A DNA stretch of 62,499 bases from Herpomyces periplanetae. Lineage: Eukaryota; Ascomycota; Laboulbeniomycetes; Herpomycetales; Herpomycetaceae. Shown piece after piece: positions 35,701-45,551 of the stretch. Both the position numbers and the translations under genes were made by a program. The DNA is taken from contig WMKJ01000078.1 of the NCBI GenBank assembly GCA_009733715.1, positions 1 to 62,499 on the forward strand, written 5' to 3'. The stretch's first letter is position 1. Each line of letters begins with the position of its first letter. The notes beneath the pieces are model-generated. The model was not told the origin of the DNA, did no database searches, and was given only the letters and a program-made list of their open reading frames with translations.

Positions 35701-35785
35701 CCACCATTCGAGGGTTAATTGGTTCATTGAAACTCCGATTAGCGTGTACAAGTAAATTAGCACAATTATAAATTGCTGGTGCCAT
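32711..35785 (-). CDS. APC4: Anaphase-promoting complex subunit 4
   Basis: A single exon of 1024 aa. APC4 is a scaffold subunit of the APC/C ubiquitin ligase, which drives exit from mitosis. The N-terminal WD40 part has MVACCPTMDLIAVVSQAEHL, the conserved WKFNGQCLALGWSDGAI and a following HTQHITTPSF. The central helical APC4 domain is visible near residues 330-480 (RAGLNLHVIASKTAQLTNIL, LYVLAIMGHFEKEVKEWL, ERGMKRWDQCI). The C-terminus is strongly acidic, with more than 20 Asp/Glu in the last 35 residues. Length is longer than human APC4 (808 aa), chiefly through linkers and the acidic tail. It is convergent with URK1 and divergent from YDJ1 over 1.2 kb. Confidence 0.88.
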   Translation of the reverse strand: MAPAIYNCANLLVHANRSFNEPINPRMVACCPTMDLIAVVSQAEHLLIYRFNGQRVFKFPGRGDKWKISCIEWKFNGQCLALGWSDGAIDTISAETGKVLQHTQHITTPSFMTHEREVLVMPSSMMLSGINHINWSLKFTKYSSIKCRVSKRLKSLFRTLKQDERKYGDLSEDVMNLLNKFDVTDDVKLEDYMQREPDWDFLKSGLDLPEKIAMLSPENVLPKLPVIPLVPISNANKSVINPEIFSQQTSLDLLLQSGHRDNPISVEVMTIFNEKGSASIILYDSLNLGNFDIVESAAMKEFKVLDQFGHPFACTSMLLIELKGDDTSDEVFFVNKHFQKYHQVPQNALAIIPMSLGFIRRAGLNLHVIASKTAQLTNILHYVERCILTISYYWDHAHELPNKFMRNVNEALAALGSESGTLVQNLYVLAIMGHFEKEVKEWLVDQVGERGMKRWDQCIKSSYDKLIELTHENLIPAIDRLTILISTIKGLAKHYAGTGIMNVSTLDINSILARLRCMRLLAFRSLEYARKEKTCFSAFSKWMKHQIYILALDSSSQNIEETGENDPHIDYSRVLDYIRGPLTLSKLSHFYRPFDPRLTNLTSHNCGYDQVVRLCGQLDQLTYNHETSQPHYNGISSASAMATEPSSDSAASTPDFLTLSFSVHFTHLAENCVKISEKITESQAENVCVNFGIILDTENQIVRHDIRMIFMEDESYSPELTRNREPLDYFLTNVTYISAQNQSCLNLLRFFHDNSVELHRNVYQIQSLLITIPDSIILDVKFVDDSDLILLVKNYSRFHLLWFNYSGIKPRGRGNIKSSHADSLNIYFTDTYISQFLLSNPEFSSRIKLPVPSDLGSDSRPKGSLIINLNDSSTYQRFVRHTFPNAENNSSFKPSNIYVNGQTNRRWICILGHDNLHYQILDLDFTNDYDKSIDLDALQLKHLDAADSSDSPALPVDSSTSKLIKESQSLPSNSTKLHLLPKSLQSHNQNLSDITHDQYHEDDDDDANDQEDENEDQDDDNDDF

Positions 35786-37012
35786 GTTAAATTCAATGAA
35801 TTGATTCCTATTTTAATAATAATCTAAACACTTTATAAGGGTTTAGAATTTCAACTATTCTGAAAATCACATTCCCACTGCCCTTTTGAAATATGTTAAT
35901 CACTTCGATGTTTTTCCCCTTTGAACCTTTTTGACCAGCATTACTGTCCAATAATTGTGAATTTAATAAGTCATATATATACAATTTAACTTGAATTACT
36001 TGACGCAAAATCGCTAGAATATCCCCAAATCACACACCCTTCCCTACCAATATCCGTCGTCCCGCACGCGTTCATCCCCAAAATATCCCCTTGCCATTAC
36101 ATAATCCCCTCTGTTGCTGTACCTTGGTCGCCACTACCTTAAGTTTTGCTGGAATCTTCCCAAAATGGTAGGTCCCGTGACAAACCATTTGGATTACTCA
36201 GCGCACACCGTTCTTCCTATTTCTGGAAATCATGTGATAAATGGTTGCAAGGATATATTTGTGGACTTGGGTAACATGGAAGGTGAAAGAGACTGGTAGA
36301 ATGTGGTAGAAGTAAAATATTTTACGTAGAACTATGTAGAATCATGTCGAAATCCGTAGAATTCCAAAACCCTTATTTATAATCTTTCCTTTGCTTACCT
36401 AACATCGTTTCCACCAGCTCTACTATCGACTAATGGACATTTTAGCTTATTAATATCTTCAAGTTCTTGCATATAATGACACTTTGTGACCTCTAGCAGA
36501 AAGTTTTCTTTTTCCCTTCTCTTTTCCCCGTTCGTTATTTTCTGATACCTAATCTCTACTTCATTTGGAATTTTTCTTCATTTGTCCATCTAAATTCACC
36601 ATTCCATCAGAATTCTCTCCCTCCGTTTTCACATCCGTGAATTTCCCATTTTGGCCATATTCTCGCTACCTTTATATTTCGTGTCTTTCTCATCTTTTAC
36701 TCCGCACTATCCTTTTAATTGTTGGTCAATTTTATCCTCCAATCCGCCTTTATATCCGTAAATTTCATCTTTTCGTCCGGTTCCCCCCTCGCCTGCTCTA
36801 TATAACCTTCACTACCGCCTTTTGACACTTCTTCCGCCGTCCCTCTCTCTTCTCTCTCTACTTTTTCCCCCCTACACGGCTACGTTTCCTTTTATTATTC
36901 CAACGTAGTTCTTTCACTTTTTTATCCTACTTTTGCTCGGTCTATCCATTGGCCGTCTTTTCCCTTTTTATTACCTTTAGCCCATCTCCACTGTGTCTTG
37001 TTAAGCGCAGCC
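35786..37012. promoter_or_regulatory. Divergent spacer APC4 / YDJ1-like, pyrimidine-rich on the YDJ1 side
   Basis: About 1.2 kb without a supported gene. From roughly 36,490 to 37,000 the plus strand is strongly C/T-rich, ending just before the YDJ1 start codon. Long C/T tracts near the transcription start are known from fungal housekeeping promoters, so this is likely promoter and 5' leader. The AT-rich half near APC4 shows nothing distinct. Confidence 0.5.
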
Positions 37013-38498
37013 ATGGTTAAAGATACTAAATTTTACGATATTTTAAATGTACGCGTCCCTTTCATCTTCATTTTGCCCCTTGGTACTAACCCTTGAATTT
37101 TTTCAAGGTCTCTCCAAATGCCACAGATTCCGAACTTAAATCGGCGTACAAAAAAGGTGCACTGAAATATCATCCTGGTACGAATCTCTTCTCATAACCT
37201 GATTTATCCCTCATCAAATTTTTACCATTCTTACAATTTTCTACTCAAAAATTTAGACAAAAATGCCCACAATCCCGATGCTGCTGAAAAATTCAAGGAA
37301 CTTTCTCGCGCCTATGAGATCCTTTCAGATCCGCAGAAGAGACAGATCTATGATTCGTATGGCGAAGAAGGTTTAGAACAGGGTGGAGCTGGTTCCAGTG
37401 GAATGGCTGCCGAGGACTTATTCTCTCAGTTCTTCGGAGGGTCTGGCTTCGGGGGTATGTTCGGTGGCGGTATGCGTGACACTGGACCTCGGAAACCTAG
37501 GCCCATAGTTCACTCTCATAAAGTTTCCCTCGAGGATATTTATCGTGGCAAAGTCGCTAAATTAGCCCTTCAAAGATCCATAATCTGTCCGAAATGTGAA
37601 GGCCGTGGTGGTAAAGAAGGTGCAGTAAAAAAGTGTGCTGGGTGTGATGGTCGTGGAATGAAAACTATAATGAGACAGGTTGGCCCTATGATTCAAAGAT
37701 TTCAGAGCGTGTGTAGTGACTGTCAAGGAGAAGGAGAGATCATACGTGAGCGTGACAGATGCAAGAATTGCCAGGGCAAGAAGACTATTGTAGAAAGAAA
37801 GATTCTTCAATTACATGTCGATCGAGGTGTTAAACCAGGTACTAAGATTGAGTTTCGCGGTGAAGGTGACCAGCAGCCAGGTGCAGAGCCCGGGGATGTC
37901 ATCTTTGAAATTGAGCAAAAACCTCATCTGAGGTTCCAAAGGAAGGATGATGATCTGTTTTATCATGCTGAGATTGATCTCTTAACAGCCCTTGCTGGTG
38001 GCAGTATAAACATTGAACATCTTGATGATAGATGGGTTACAGTTGAGATTGTGCCGGGTGAGGTTATTGCACCTGGTAAGTTTTTTCTTCCTTAATCTTT
38101 TTCTAGGTGATAATTTATGATATTGTATATGATTTCTGACGTCTTTGTATTGTTGAATAGGAATGGTCAAGGTTATAAGAGGACAAGGCATGCCATCTTA
38201 TCGTCATCATGATTTTGGAAATTTGTACATTCAATTTGACGTTAAGTTTCCCGAAAAGTTAACAGGAGCCAATGGTGAAAGTTTACAAGAAAGCGATATT
38301 GAAGCTTTGGCAAAGATTCTTCCCCCACGCATTACCGGACCTGAGCCTCCCAAAGATGCAGTTACGGAAGAATTTGTGCTTGAAGCTGTGGATCCGACAC
38401 GGGAGTTTACTAATAAAGGTGGTAGAGCTATGCCAACGGATGAAGAGGAAGACGATATTCCTCCTGGAGCTGAAAGGGTTCAATGTGCTAGTCAATGA
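37013..38498 (+). CDS. YDJ1: DnaJ/Hsp40 type I co-chaperone, Ydj1-like, farnesylated
   Basis: Exons: 37013-37048, 37108-37177, 37257-38075 and 38161-38498 (1263 nt, 420 aa). It stimulates Hsp70 ATPase and delivers unfolded clients in the cytosol and at the ER surface. The J domain comes first ([32 protein letters not shown]); its HPD motif is cut by intron 2 (HP ends exon 2, D opens exon 3). A Gly/Phe-rich linker follows ([14 protein letters not shown]). The zinc region shows [24 protein letters not shown] and CKNCQGKK. The client-binding domain ends with QCASQ: the final CASQ is a CaaX box, as in yeast Ydj1, implying farnesylation. Length matches the family (409 aa in yeast). Intron 1 carries TACTAAC but an AAG acceptor. 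Confidence 0.96.
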
Positions 38499-39650
38499 TC
38501 CCCCACTTGTATTTACCTTTTTACGTGAGTGTCGATGGTAATCTAGACGATAAATTTGCTTGTTGGTCTCGTGGTCTCATTCAACCATACCCTGGCAGTT
38601 TGTTTCACTAAGGTGATTCCGGATAACTCTTAACGGAAGTGGTTTTGGTCCGGCTTTTTGCTTTATTGTTTGAGTTAACATTTGCGCTCGCACGCTTTGC
38701 CTATACATATATTCGCACCTGGGACCTAGTCGTGGTTTATTTTCCATACCAGTCTTGTCTTATGTCAAGTGTCTTACCTCTCTTCACAAGACTTTCTTGA
38801 GCTTGCCATAGCCCATGCAAACAAACATTCTTCATTTGTTCACACAGATATCCACTGTTAACGAATTTTCAGACCAATTTTTTCTTAACATGTGATCATT
38901 TGACTTACATCGGTATACTTTAACCATATGTTTTTAACTTAAATTGTACGATGAAATTACACAATTGCATTTAACACATGAAGGCTGTGGCAGAATTACA
39001 ACTTAGCCCAAATGGAGGAAAAGTAACGCTGGAGCCCAACACGGCAGTACATCGGCGAATTAGTTATGAAGAGATGCGCCACTATGTACATAACAAAACA
39101 AAAACCACCGCGCCACAGCACGCACTGCGCCGCAGCAGAAGCCAACAACCATATTAGTCAGCAACGTCCCTGAGTGTGCGTGAAAATGATTAGTAAGCGG
39201 TGTGGCAGGAAGGGCAAGCCACAGATGGGGTTTGTCGGGGCGTGAGAGGAATGGATCATGAAAAAATTAGAGTTTTGTTGCATTTTGTAACGCTCATGAT
39301 CTCGAAAAGTTCAAGATTCAGGGTTAAAAATGATTTAATCATTTCCATTGCATCGGGAGTGTGTTCTTGGGGGGTGTATTGATATGTACGTACCTTTCAT
39401 TGGTTGTGTACGTCGCGTGGAATAGACGAACCAGCTTAATGTATGTCGCATTAAGGAATTCATGACTGACATTTGCGTAGAATAATCTTGTGTAAGTGCT
39501 CCCGAGATAATTTATGAAATGAGAAAATACCGATTTTGAACGTTTTAACACATCTCATCTTTGTGAAATTGATAAATTAACCAAACTAAATACCCTTCAA
39601 CTCAACACGGTAAGGCTAGCCTAGCACTAGCGTATCGTTTAATCAATTGA
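38499..39650. other. Convergent 1.15-kb spacer, YDJ1 / RPP0
   Basis: Between the two stop codons I see no gene. The middle (about 39,100-39,170) is more GC-rich, with CGCC/GCGC blocks and CAGCAGAAGCC. It probably holds both 3' untranslated regions; I cannot identify a terminator or polyadenylation signal. Confidence 0.5.
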
Positions 39651-40811
39651 CTAGTCAAACAGGCCAAAACCCATATCTTCGTCTTCCTCTTCTTCTTCTG
39701 CTTCTTTATCTTCTTTCGCCCCACTGTCTGCCGCGGGAGCCGCTGCCGAAGGTGTAGCTGTAGTGGCAGAGGCATACTTATCGGGATTTTTTATGCGGTC
39801 TTTCAGATCATGAATACCTTCCCATTCATATTCCGTTTCAACAGCTACTGCCAAAATATTCTTGTATGCATTAACCACAGAGTGGATTACGGATGGTAAC
39901 GTTGGGTAGTTGATCGCAAGGGATATGGAAGCGATTGACGTAAGGGCTGATCTGAAAGAGTTGAGTAATTGCTCTTCTTCAATATCGAGAACCGATGGTT
40001 CGAAAGTTTGACCCTCATCGTATATCTGACTTATACCCAGACCATAGGTAAACGGGGAAATATTCAACATATTAAGCAACGTAGCCTCTGATGCTCCAAC
40101 TTTTGCGCCTTTGCTAACGATTTTTAATTCGCTCGTAATTTCAATTGTGCCTCGCGCAATCTTAGTTGGAACGCCTAATGCTTGAAAGAACGATGTTTTG
40201 CCGGGTTCCATTCCCGTATTTCCCGCGGGTACATAAACATCAATTGGTGCTACTGCGCCAGCTCGCGCTGGTGCTGCAACTCGATTTGTTAGAAGTTTAG
40301 TACGTATTTCCTTGAGATCCCCATTTGTAAAAACAAATCCAATGTTGCCTATAATTTGACAGTGTCAAGTTAATGTAAAAGTTTTGGTGAGTTTTCGCCC
40401 ATTTGTAGATATAAAACATGATCTCTAAGTTGAACAAAATTTCCCCTTGTATGAATAATACCTTTAACATGAGGCAGAAGCCGTTCGTATTCGGGATTTT
40501 CATTTAAAAATCCTTTAATAGCACGACGCACCTAACATAATTGATAATTTGTTATAAAATTAACGCTTTAACAAAAATTCCTTTTATGTATAGCACCACT
40601 CTTCATGCTACAGGAAGACAAAATTCATTAATCATACCATGGTATTCTTGCCCATCAGAACCACAGCCTGACCTCGAAGGGCCATACGAATTTCGTGCAT
40701 TTGTTGCGATGAAACATTGTCCACGTTCACAATAAAAATTGTTCGGTATTCCACGAGAAGACCTCTTAACTTAACGAAGTATCCCGATTTATTCGTCGAC
40801 TTGCCCCCCAT
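39651..40811 (-). CDS. RPP0: 60S acidic ribosomal protein P0 (uL10)
   Basis: Exons on the minus strand: 40811-40638, 40531-40462 and 40348-39651 (942 nt, 313 aa). P0 anchors P1/P2 dimers in the ribosomal stalk that activates translation GTPases. Landmarks: [51 protein letters not shown] (RNA-binding part), [52 protein letters not shown], and an Ala-rich hinge ending [11 protein letters not shown], the universal elongation-factor-binding tail. Length is that of the family (312 aa in yeast). Introns are 106 and 113 bp. The 5' region is shared with TRM82. Confidence 0.97.
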
Positions 40812-41232
40812 ACCTTCGCACGAGAATATAGGATATTTAAGGTCAAGTCGTGAATGTATCGTGTTCCGCGGCAGCGGAGAGCTTGGTCTGCTCTAGGTAC
40901 GTATAAACTTCTTAATCAAGACAAGTCAATATCGATTTATTGATCTACGTAGCAAAATGGTATAAATAAAATCACAAGTTGGAAATAAAATCCCCTTCCA
41001 GAGACGATTAATCTACGCAGAAGTGCCTGCTTGTCTACCCACCTATTTATATCAATCCCCCCAATTTTTACCCCCACGCCTCCCCCTTTGTGCGCCATCC
41101 CTCGCTTAGGTCTGCTGACTGGTCAAGAATTTTCCGTGATCACGTGATGCTTCTCGCTTCTTTATGTGCGGAAACACGGTGAAGTTTTGCAAATTTTTGT
41201 TCTTCGCAATTAATTTGAGTCTGTTCATCAAA
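40812..41232. promoter_or_regulatory. Divergent promoter region, RPP0 / TRM82
   Basis: About 420 bp. It contains CACGTGATG near 41,142, an E-box/CDEI-like motif, and C-rich tracts near 41,060-41,100. An alternative in-frame start for TRM82 at 41,164 lies inside it. Confidence 0.4.
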
Positions 41233-42863
41233 ATGGTTTCCTCTTATCATCCTATACAATTGGTTCGTGCTGTGAAATCACGCAACTGTATGCTAATTGT
41301 CGTGGGTGCACGTTTATTTTCCTTTTCTCTGGAAAAAATGGAAATCTTGGATCAGTGGATGTGTCAAAGTGTACTATTCTTTTCGTTTACGCATAGATAT
41401 TTCAATTTATCATATCTATTTACGTATTGTCTTTGCTGATTTGTTTTAGCTTCCATTGAAATCACAAAACTCGGATCTTTCTTTTTCTTTACCCTCAAAA
41501 AAAGTTAAGTTGGATCAAAGTTTACAAGAAACTGCCATCGAGCCTTATATCTCGTGTATATGTTTATCATCAGACGAGGTTTACATTGCCCTTGCAACTG
41601 TCGAAAATAAAATGTTAATCGTTCTACAATTACTGGAAAATGGCAAATTTATAGAACTATCCCAACGGTTAGCATTAATTAACCCTGATAATACTTAACT
41701 GTGTAACATTTAATAACTTCCAAATTAAATTTACATCATTTTCCAGAAGTTTAATGAAACGTGTGTCGGCCATCATTTTCTCTCACGATAATAAGTCAAT
41801 CATTTGCGCTTATAAGTTTGGAGAATGTTATGCTATACCTGTTTCTTCGAACCACAATCAAATCGAATCTGGATCTCTTTCTTCCCCTTCAGAAACTATT
41901 ATGGTCAAACCTTCCGAATCTCCTCCACGAGCGGTAACATTTCAACCTTCTGCATCCCGACAAACTGTTCATACGTTATCAAATTTACGCGCCCTCGAAA
42001 CTCAATTGAAGCAAAAGAAAATTCCCACAACTTCCAAGTGTGTATTCAACAATTATCATCAGTTCCTTCTTGGTCACGCATCCTTTTTATCTGATGTCAT
42101 CTGGGCCGAAGCACCAGACAAATCCCACTCGTACTTAATCACGGCTGATCGTGATGAACATATTCGCATTTCTCGTGCTCCACCTCAATGCTTTGTTATA
42201 CATACCAATTGTCTCGGTCATACTAATTTTGTGAGCAAACTTTGCTTGATTTGCTCCAATAAATATCTCGTGAGCTGTGGTGGTGATAATGATTTATTTG
42301 TATGGGATTGGCCAGAAGGAAAGTTAGTCGGACGCACTGATGTTAAATCTTTCGTAATGGAATCTTTAAATATTGCTTGTGAAAATTCTGATAAATATAA
42401 CATTAGTGTTGTTGGCCTAATGTCTTTCATCGAACCATTAACTTGTGAGGAATACCTCTTAGTATGGCTTGAAGGTCATACATTATTGCTCATGTATGAT
42501 GTGAACGATATATTAAACGAAACTACTGTTAAACCACACTTAATTAAACTTTCCGGAAACGTTCTCCATGCTACAATTATCGATAATTTTATCTATGTAA
42601 CGCTGGATACAATATACCCTCCTGATGATATAACAAACCAATCTTTACCGTATCCCGAATCTGTTCCTCTTATATCTGCCATTCAAGTCAATCCCCATAA
42701 GGCTCCTATTCTTCAAATTTGTATGGGAAAGGCAAATGATATAATATGCCAAATGAAATCCGTTATTGCACAAACTCAACGAAATTCTCAAATTATGGCA
42801 AACCTATACCCTTGGGAGGGCGTTCGTAAACGATGTTTTACCCAAAATTCTCCGTCCAACTGA
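41233..42863 (+). CDS. TRM82: tRNA m7G46 methyltransferase WD40 subunit (Trm82/WDR4)
   Basis: Exons: 41233-41370, 41450-41667 and 41747-42863 (1473 nt, 490 aa). Trm82 is the non-catalytic partner of Trm8 in the nuclear enzyme that makes m7G46 in tRNA. Its propeller shows LVRAVKSRNCMLIVVGARLF at the start, KRVSAIIFSHDNKSIICAYK and FGECYAIPV after the second splice, then the diagnostic ITADRDEHIRISRAPPQCF and LGHTNFVSKLCL, with LVSCGGDNDLFVWDWPEGKL. Length is a little above yeast Trm82 (444 aa). The start at 41,233 fits the family N-terminus; an upstream ATG at 41,164 in the same frame would add 23 residues with a hydrophobic stretch. It is in tandem with RRN3, 407 bp apart. Confidence 0.9.
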
Positions 42864-43270
42864 ACGGTCAGAACTTAACTGCGACGCTTACTAATACCAG
42901 GATGACACGTGATCCACAACACTATAAAATCCTCCTCTCTTGCTGTTGGCGTCACGACCTGATCTTGTCCCTCTCCGTTTTTGCATACTGTCGTGAGATT
43001 GTGCATCTGCATCTGTGTGTGCGTGTGCGTGTAGGTGTGTCTGTGATTAAGTGTTTCCCCGTGATCATTCTCAGCTATGTGATTCGGAAAGTTTGTCCGT
43101 TTAACTGTGTGATCATCTTTATCGTCCAAGTGCCATTTCGGCATGCGAATTTTCAACCTTTGATTAATTAATTTAAATATAATGTTTTCCGCTGTGGGCA
43201 CGTTGTCCACGTTAATCACTATCGGTATTAATCCTAATTATTGGTACTCAAAGTACAAAGAACAGCTAAC
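42864..43270. promoter_or_regulatory. Spacer TRM82-RRN3 with GT microsatellite
   Basis: A tandem gene spacer of 407 bp that should hold the RRN3 promoter. It includes a TGTGTG/CGTGTG-type repeat at about 43,010-43,045. Nothing else distinct is seen. Confidence 0.5.
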
Positions 43271-45379
43271 ATGACTGTCAAAATTTCCAATTTTCTCGAT
43301 AATGGCATTGACTTGGACAACTTGTCCAACTCAGGTACACTCTCCCTGTTAAAAAATAATGCCTCCCCAGACCGGCCGATAAATTATGTTCCCGCTAACG
43401 AAGTATGTCCCAAAATGAATCGAGTTTCATTCGATGATAGCGTACGAGTTCACAAGTTCCCTCTGACTCGTCTTCGGGATATTCCTGATAACATCGATGA
43501 GTGTGAACAAAACTATCTGCGCTGGATGACAAACCCCAAATTATCAATCGACGATGTCAAACAAGATCTTCGTTCTATCATTCAAGACCACTTACGCGGC
43601 GATAATGCTGCTTACATTGAGCTCAAGCGTATCCTTTCCCAAAAACCCCTTTGCATGCCTGACCTATCATTACGAAAGTGTGTCATCGGACTCTCAGGTA
43701 TCCTCAATCTGCTGGACCGGACGTGTAGTGATTTAGTGTACAGTATACTCCGAATTGATTGGCTTGGTCGTGACGAATCTTTTTATCGGTTATACATCGA
43801 TCTACTCAGCGGGCTTTTGCCCGTACATGCAGGCTACTGTCGTGAAGTTTTCTGTTTACTTTTAAGTTACTTTCGCAACATACCCGTATGGGCGGGTCAT
43901 ATCGCCGGGTACGCCGAAGTGCATAATCGGGAACTCAGACATCGTATTCACGATACTATAAAGCATATACTTAATATACTACCGGGTGCTACAACAATCC
44001 TAGCCGGAATTCTTGAACCTTGTTTTCCACGGGATGCTGATCCAGCCAAATACTTTACCGATTATGCGAAAAATTTACTCCGTATGACCAAGTATGCACC
44101 TGAACTTCGCGGAACAGTGTTATCTCTTCTTGTTTCTCGAGTAGTATCAATCGATGTCAAAATTCAAGTTGACTTAGATGATTTAGAGGATGAACTGGCC
44201 GAAGTAGTTGCAGACTCATTAATTGAAGATGAACGACGCTTCGATGAATCAGATTCAGACTCATTAGGCAGTGAAATAGGTCTAGATATGGATTTACAAG
44301 CACACATTGACCCGATGGGCGATACAGCAGAAGTAGGAAACATTGCTAATTTGCGCAAGCTTAAAAATGACGTGCAGAAAATGGATGGAATCTTGGACCT
44401 CCTTTTTCATCACTATCACAATATTTTAAACCAGAGTGATGGGGCCGAGTACGAAGATGCGCTTGATTGTCTCATGGGACAGTTTACGACAAGTGTACTA
44501 CCGGCATATCGATCAAGACATACGCAATTCTTACTATTCCACTTTTGCCAGAAATCTCAATGTTTAATTGAACGTTTTGTTAACTTGTGCTTTGACCGAA
44601 TTTATGATCGCACCGAGTCGACAATCCTTCGTTTAGCCGCGGCAGCGTACCTTTCAAGTTTTATTGCACGCGGTGCAAATATTCCACCAGAAGTAGTTTT
44701 AAGAACATTCAGGCTACTGGGTGATCAAGCGGAGCATGTACTCAATCAGACCGTGGAACCAGTTAGCCAACAGACTGCAATGCTTCCCATATCTAATGGA
44801 GGGGACTCCCACAAATTTACTGTCTACTACGGAATTATTCAAGCTCTGTTATACATATTCTGTTTTCGTTGGAGAGATCTTTTATCGGATGGTAATATTG
44901 ATAAAAGTTATTGGGACTATATTGACGAAAAGCAAGATTTACCGTGGTACCCCGGGATTCGAGAGATATTAGCGGGTAAAATATTCTCGGGGTTGAATCC
45001 ACTTCGTGTGTGTAATCGTGATATTGTGGATCAATTTGCCAAAGTATCGAGTCAATTAGGCTTTTTACACGTTTACTCGTTAATTAAAGCTAATGAACAA
45101 AGTTTTCACATGCTTACCCCGCCCTTTCGCAATCAAAGCACACGCGATAGCTCTAATGGATCAGGCCTGAATCCAGATAATATGATGGCAACGACATTCG
45201 AATTGGAAGCTTATTTTCCCTTTGATCCGTTCAAGCTACCGCGAAGTAAACGTTGGATTACCGACTATAGAGAGTGGACGGGAATTGCTTTTCTCGACGA
45301 TGATGAGCAAACTGTGCCGCTGCCGCCGCTTGTAAAATCCCCTTTGGTCAATCTTACGGAGCATATGAAACCTGTATAA
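43271..45379 (+). CDS. RRN3: RNA polymerase I initiation factor Rrn3 (TIF-IA)
   Basis: A single exon of 702 aa. Rrn3 binds the polymerase I stalk and makes the enzyme competent to start rRNA synthesis in the nucleolus; it is the growth-regulated switch. Landmarks of the all-helical fold: LPVHAGYCREVFCLLLSYFR, HDTIKHILNILPGATTILAG, PCFPRDADPAKYFTDYAKNL followed by RMTKYAPELR, and VVSIDVKIQVDLDDLEDE, then an acidic Ser-rich loop (DESDSDSLGSE) of the kind phosphorylated in this family. The rest matches the conserved middle (AAYLSSFIARGANIPP, PWYPGIREILAGKIFSGLNP, CNRDIVDQFAKVS, EAYFPFDPFKLPRSKRWI). Length is close to yeast Rrn3 (627 aa). The ATG at 43271 is the first in frame. Convergent with the kinase gene. 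Confidence 0.93.
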   Translation: MTVKISNFLDNGIDLDNLSNSGTLSLLKNNASPDRPINYVPANEVCPKMNRVSFDDSVRVHKFPLTRLRDIPDNIDECEQNYLRWMTNPKLSIDDVKQDLRSIIQDHLRGDNAAYIELKRILSQKPLCMPDLSLRKCVIGLSGILNLLDRTCSDLVYSILRIDWLGRDESFYRLYIDLLSGLLPVHAGYCREVFCLLLSYFRNIPVWAGHIAGYAEVHNRELRHRIHDTIKHILNILPGATTILAGILEPCFPRDADPAKYFTDYAKNLLRMTKYAPELRGTVLSLLVSRVVSIDVKIQVDLDDLEDELAEVVADSLIEDERRFDESDSDSLGSEIGLDMDLQAHIDPMGDTAEVGNIANLRKLKNDVQKMDGILDLLFHHYHNILNQSDGAEYEDALDCLMGQFTTSVLPAYRSRHTQFLLFHFCQKSQCLIERFVNLCFDRIYDRTESTILRLAAAAYLSSFIARGANIPPEVVLRTFRLLGDQAEHVLNQTVEPVSQQTAMLPISNGGDSHKFTVYYGIIQALLYIFCFRWRDLLSDGNIDKSYWDYIDEKQDLPWYPGIREILAGKIFSGLNPLRVCNRDIVDQFAKVSSQLGFLHVYSLIKANEQSFHMLTPPFRNQSTRDSSNGSGLNPDNMMATTFELEAYFPFDPFKLPRSKRWITDYREWTGIAFLDDDEQTVPLPPLVKSPLVNLTEHMKPV

Positions 45380-45551
45380 ATCTTGATTGGCAAGCCTATG
45401 CGCACGCGTGCACCTAATCGTTATGATCATGATCATAATTATGATATAATACTATTTTACACAAACTGTGTGCAAGTTTGGGTATTTTATGGCGAGTTAT
45501 GCGCACGAATTGAGATTAAAATTAACCATAAAGAAAAGGTCGTGAGTAGCG

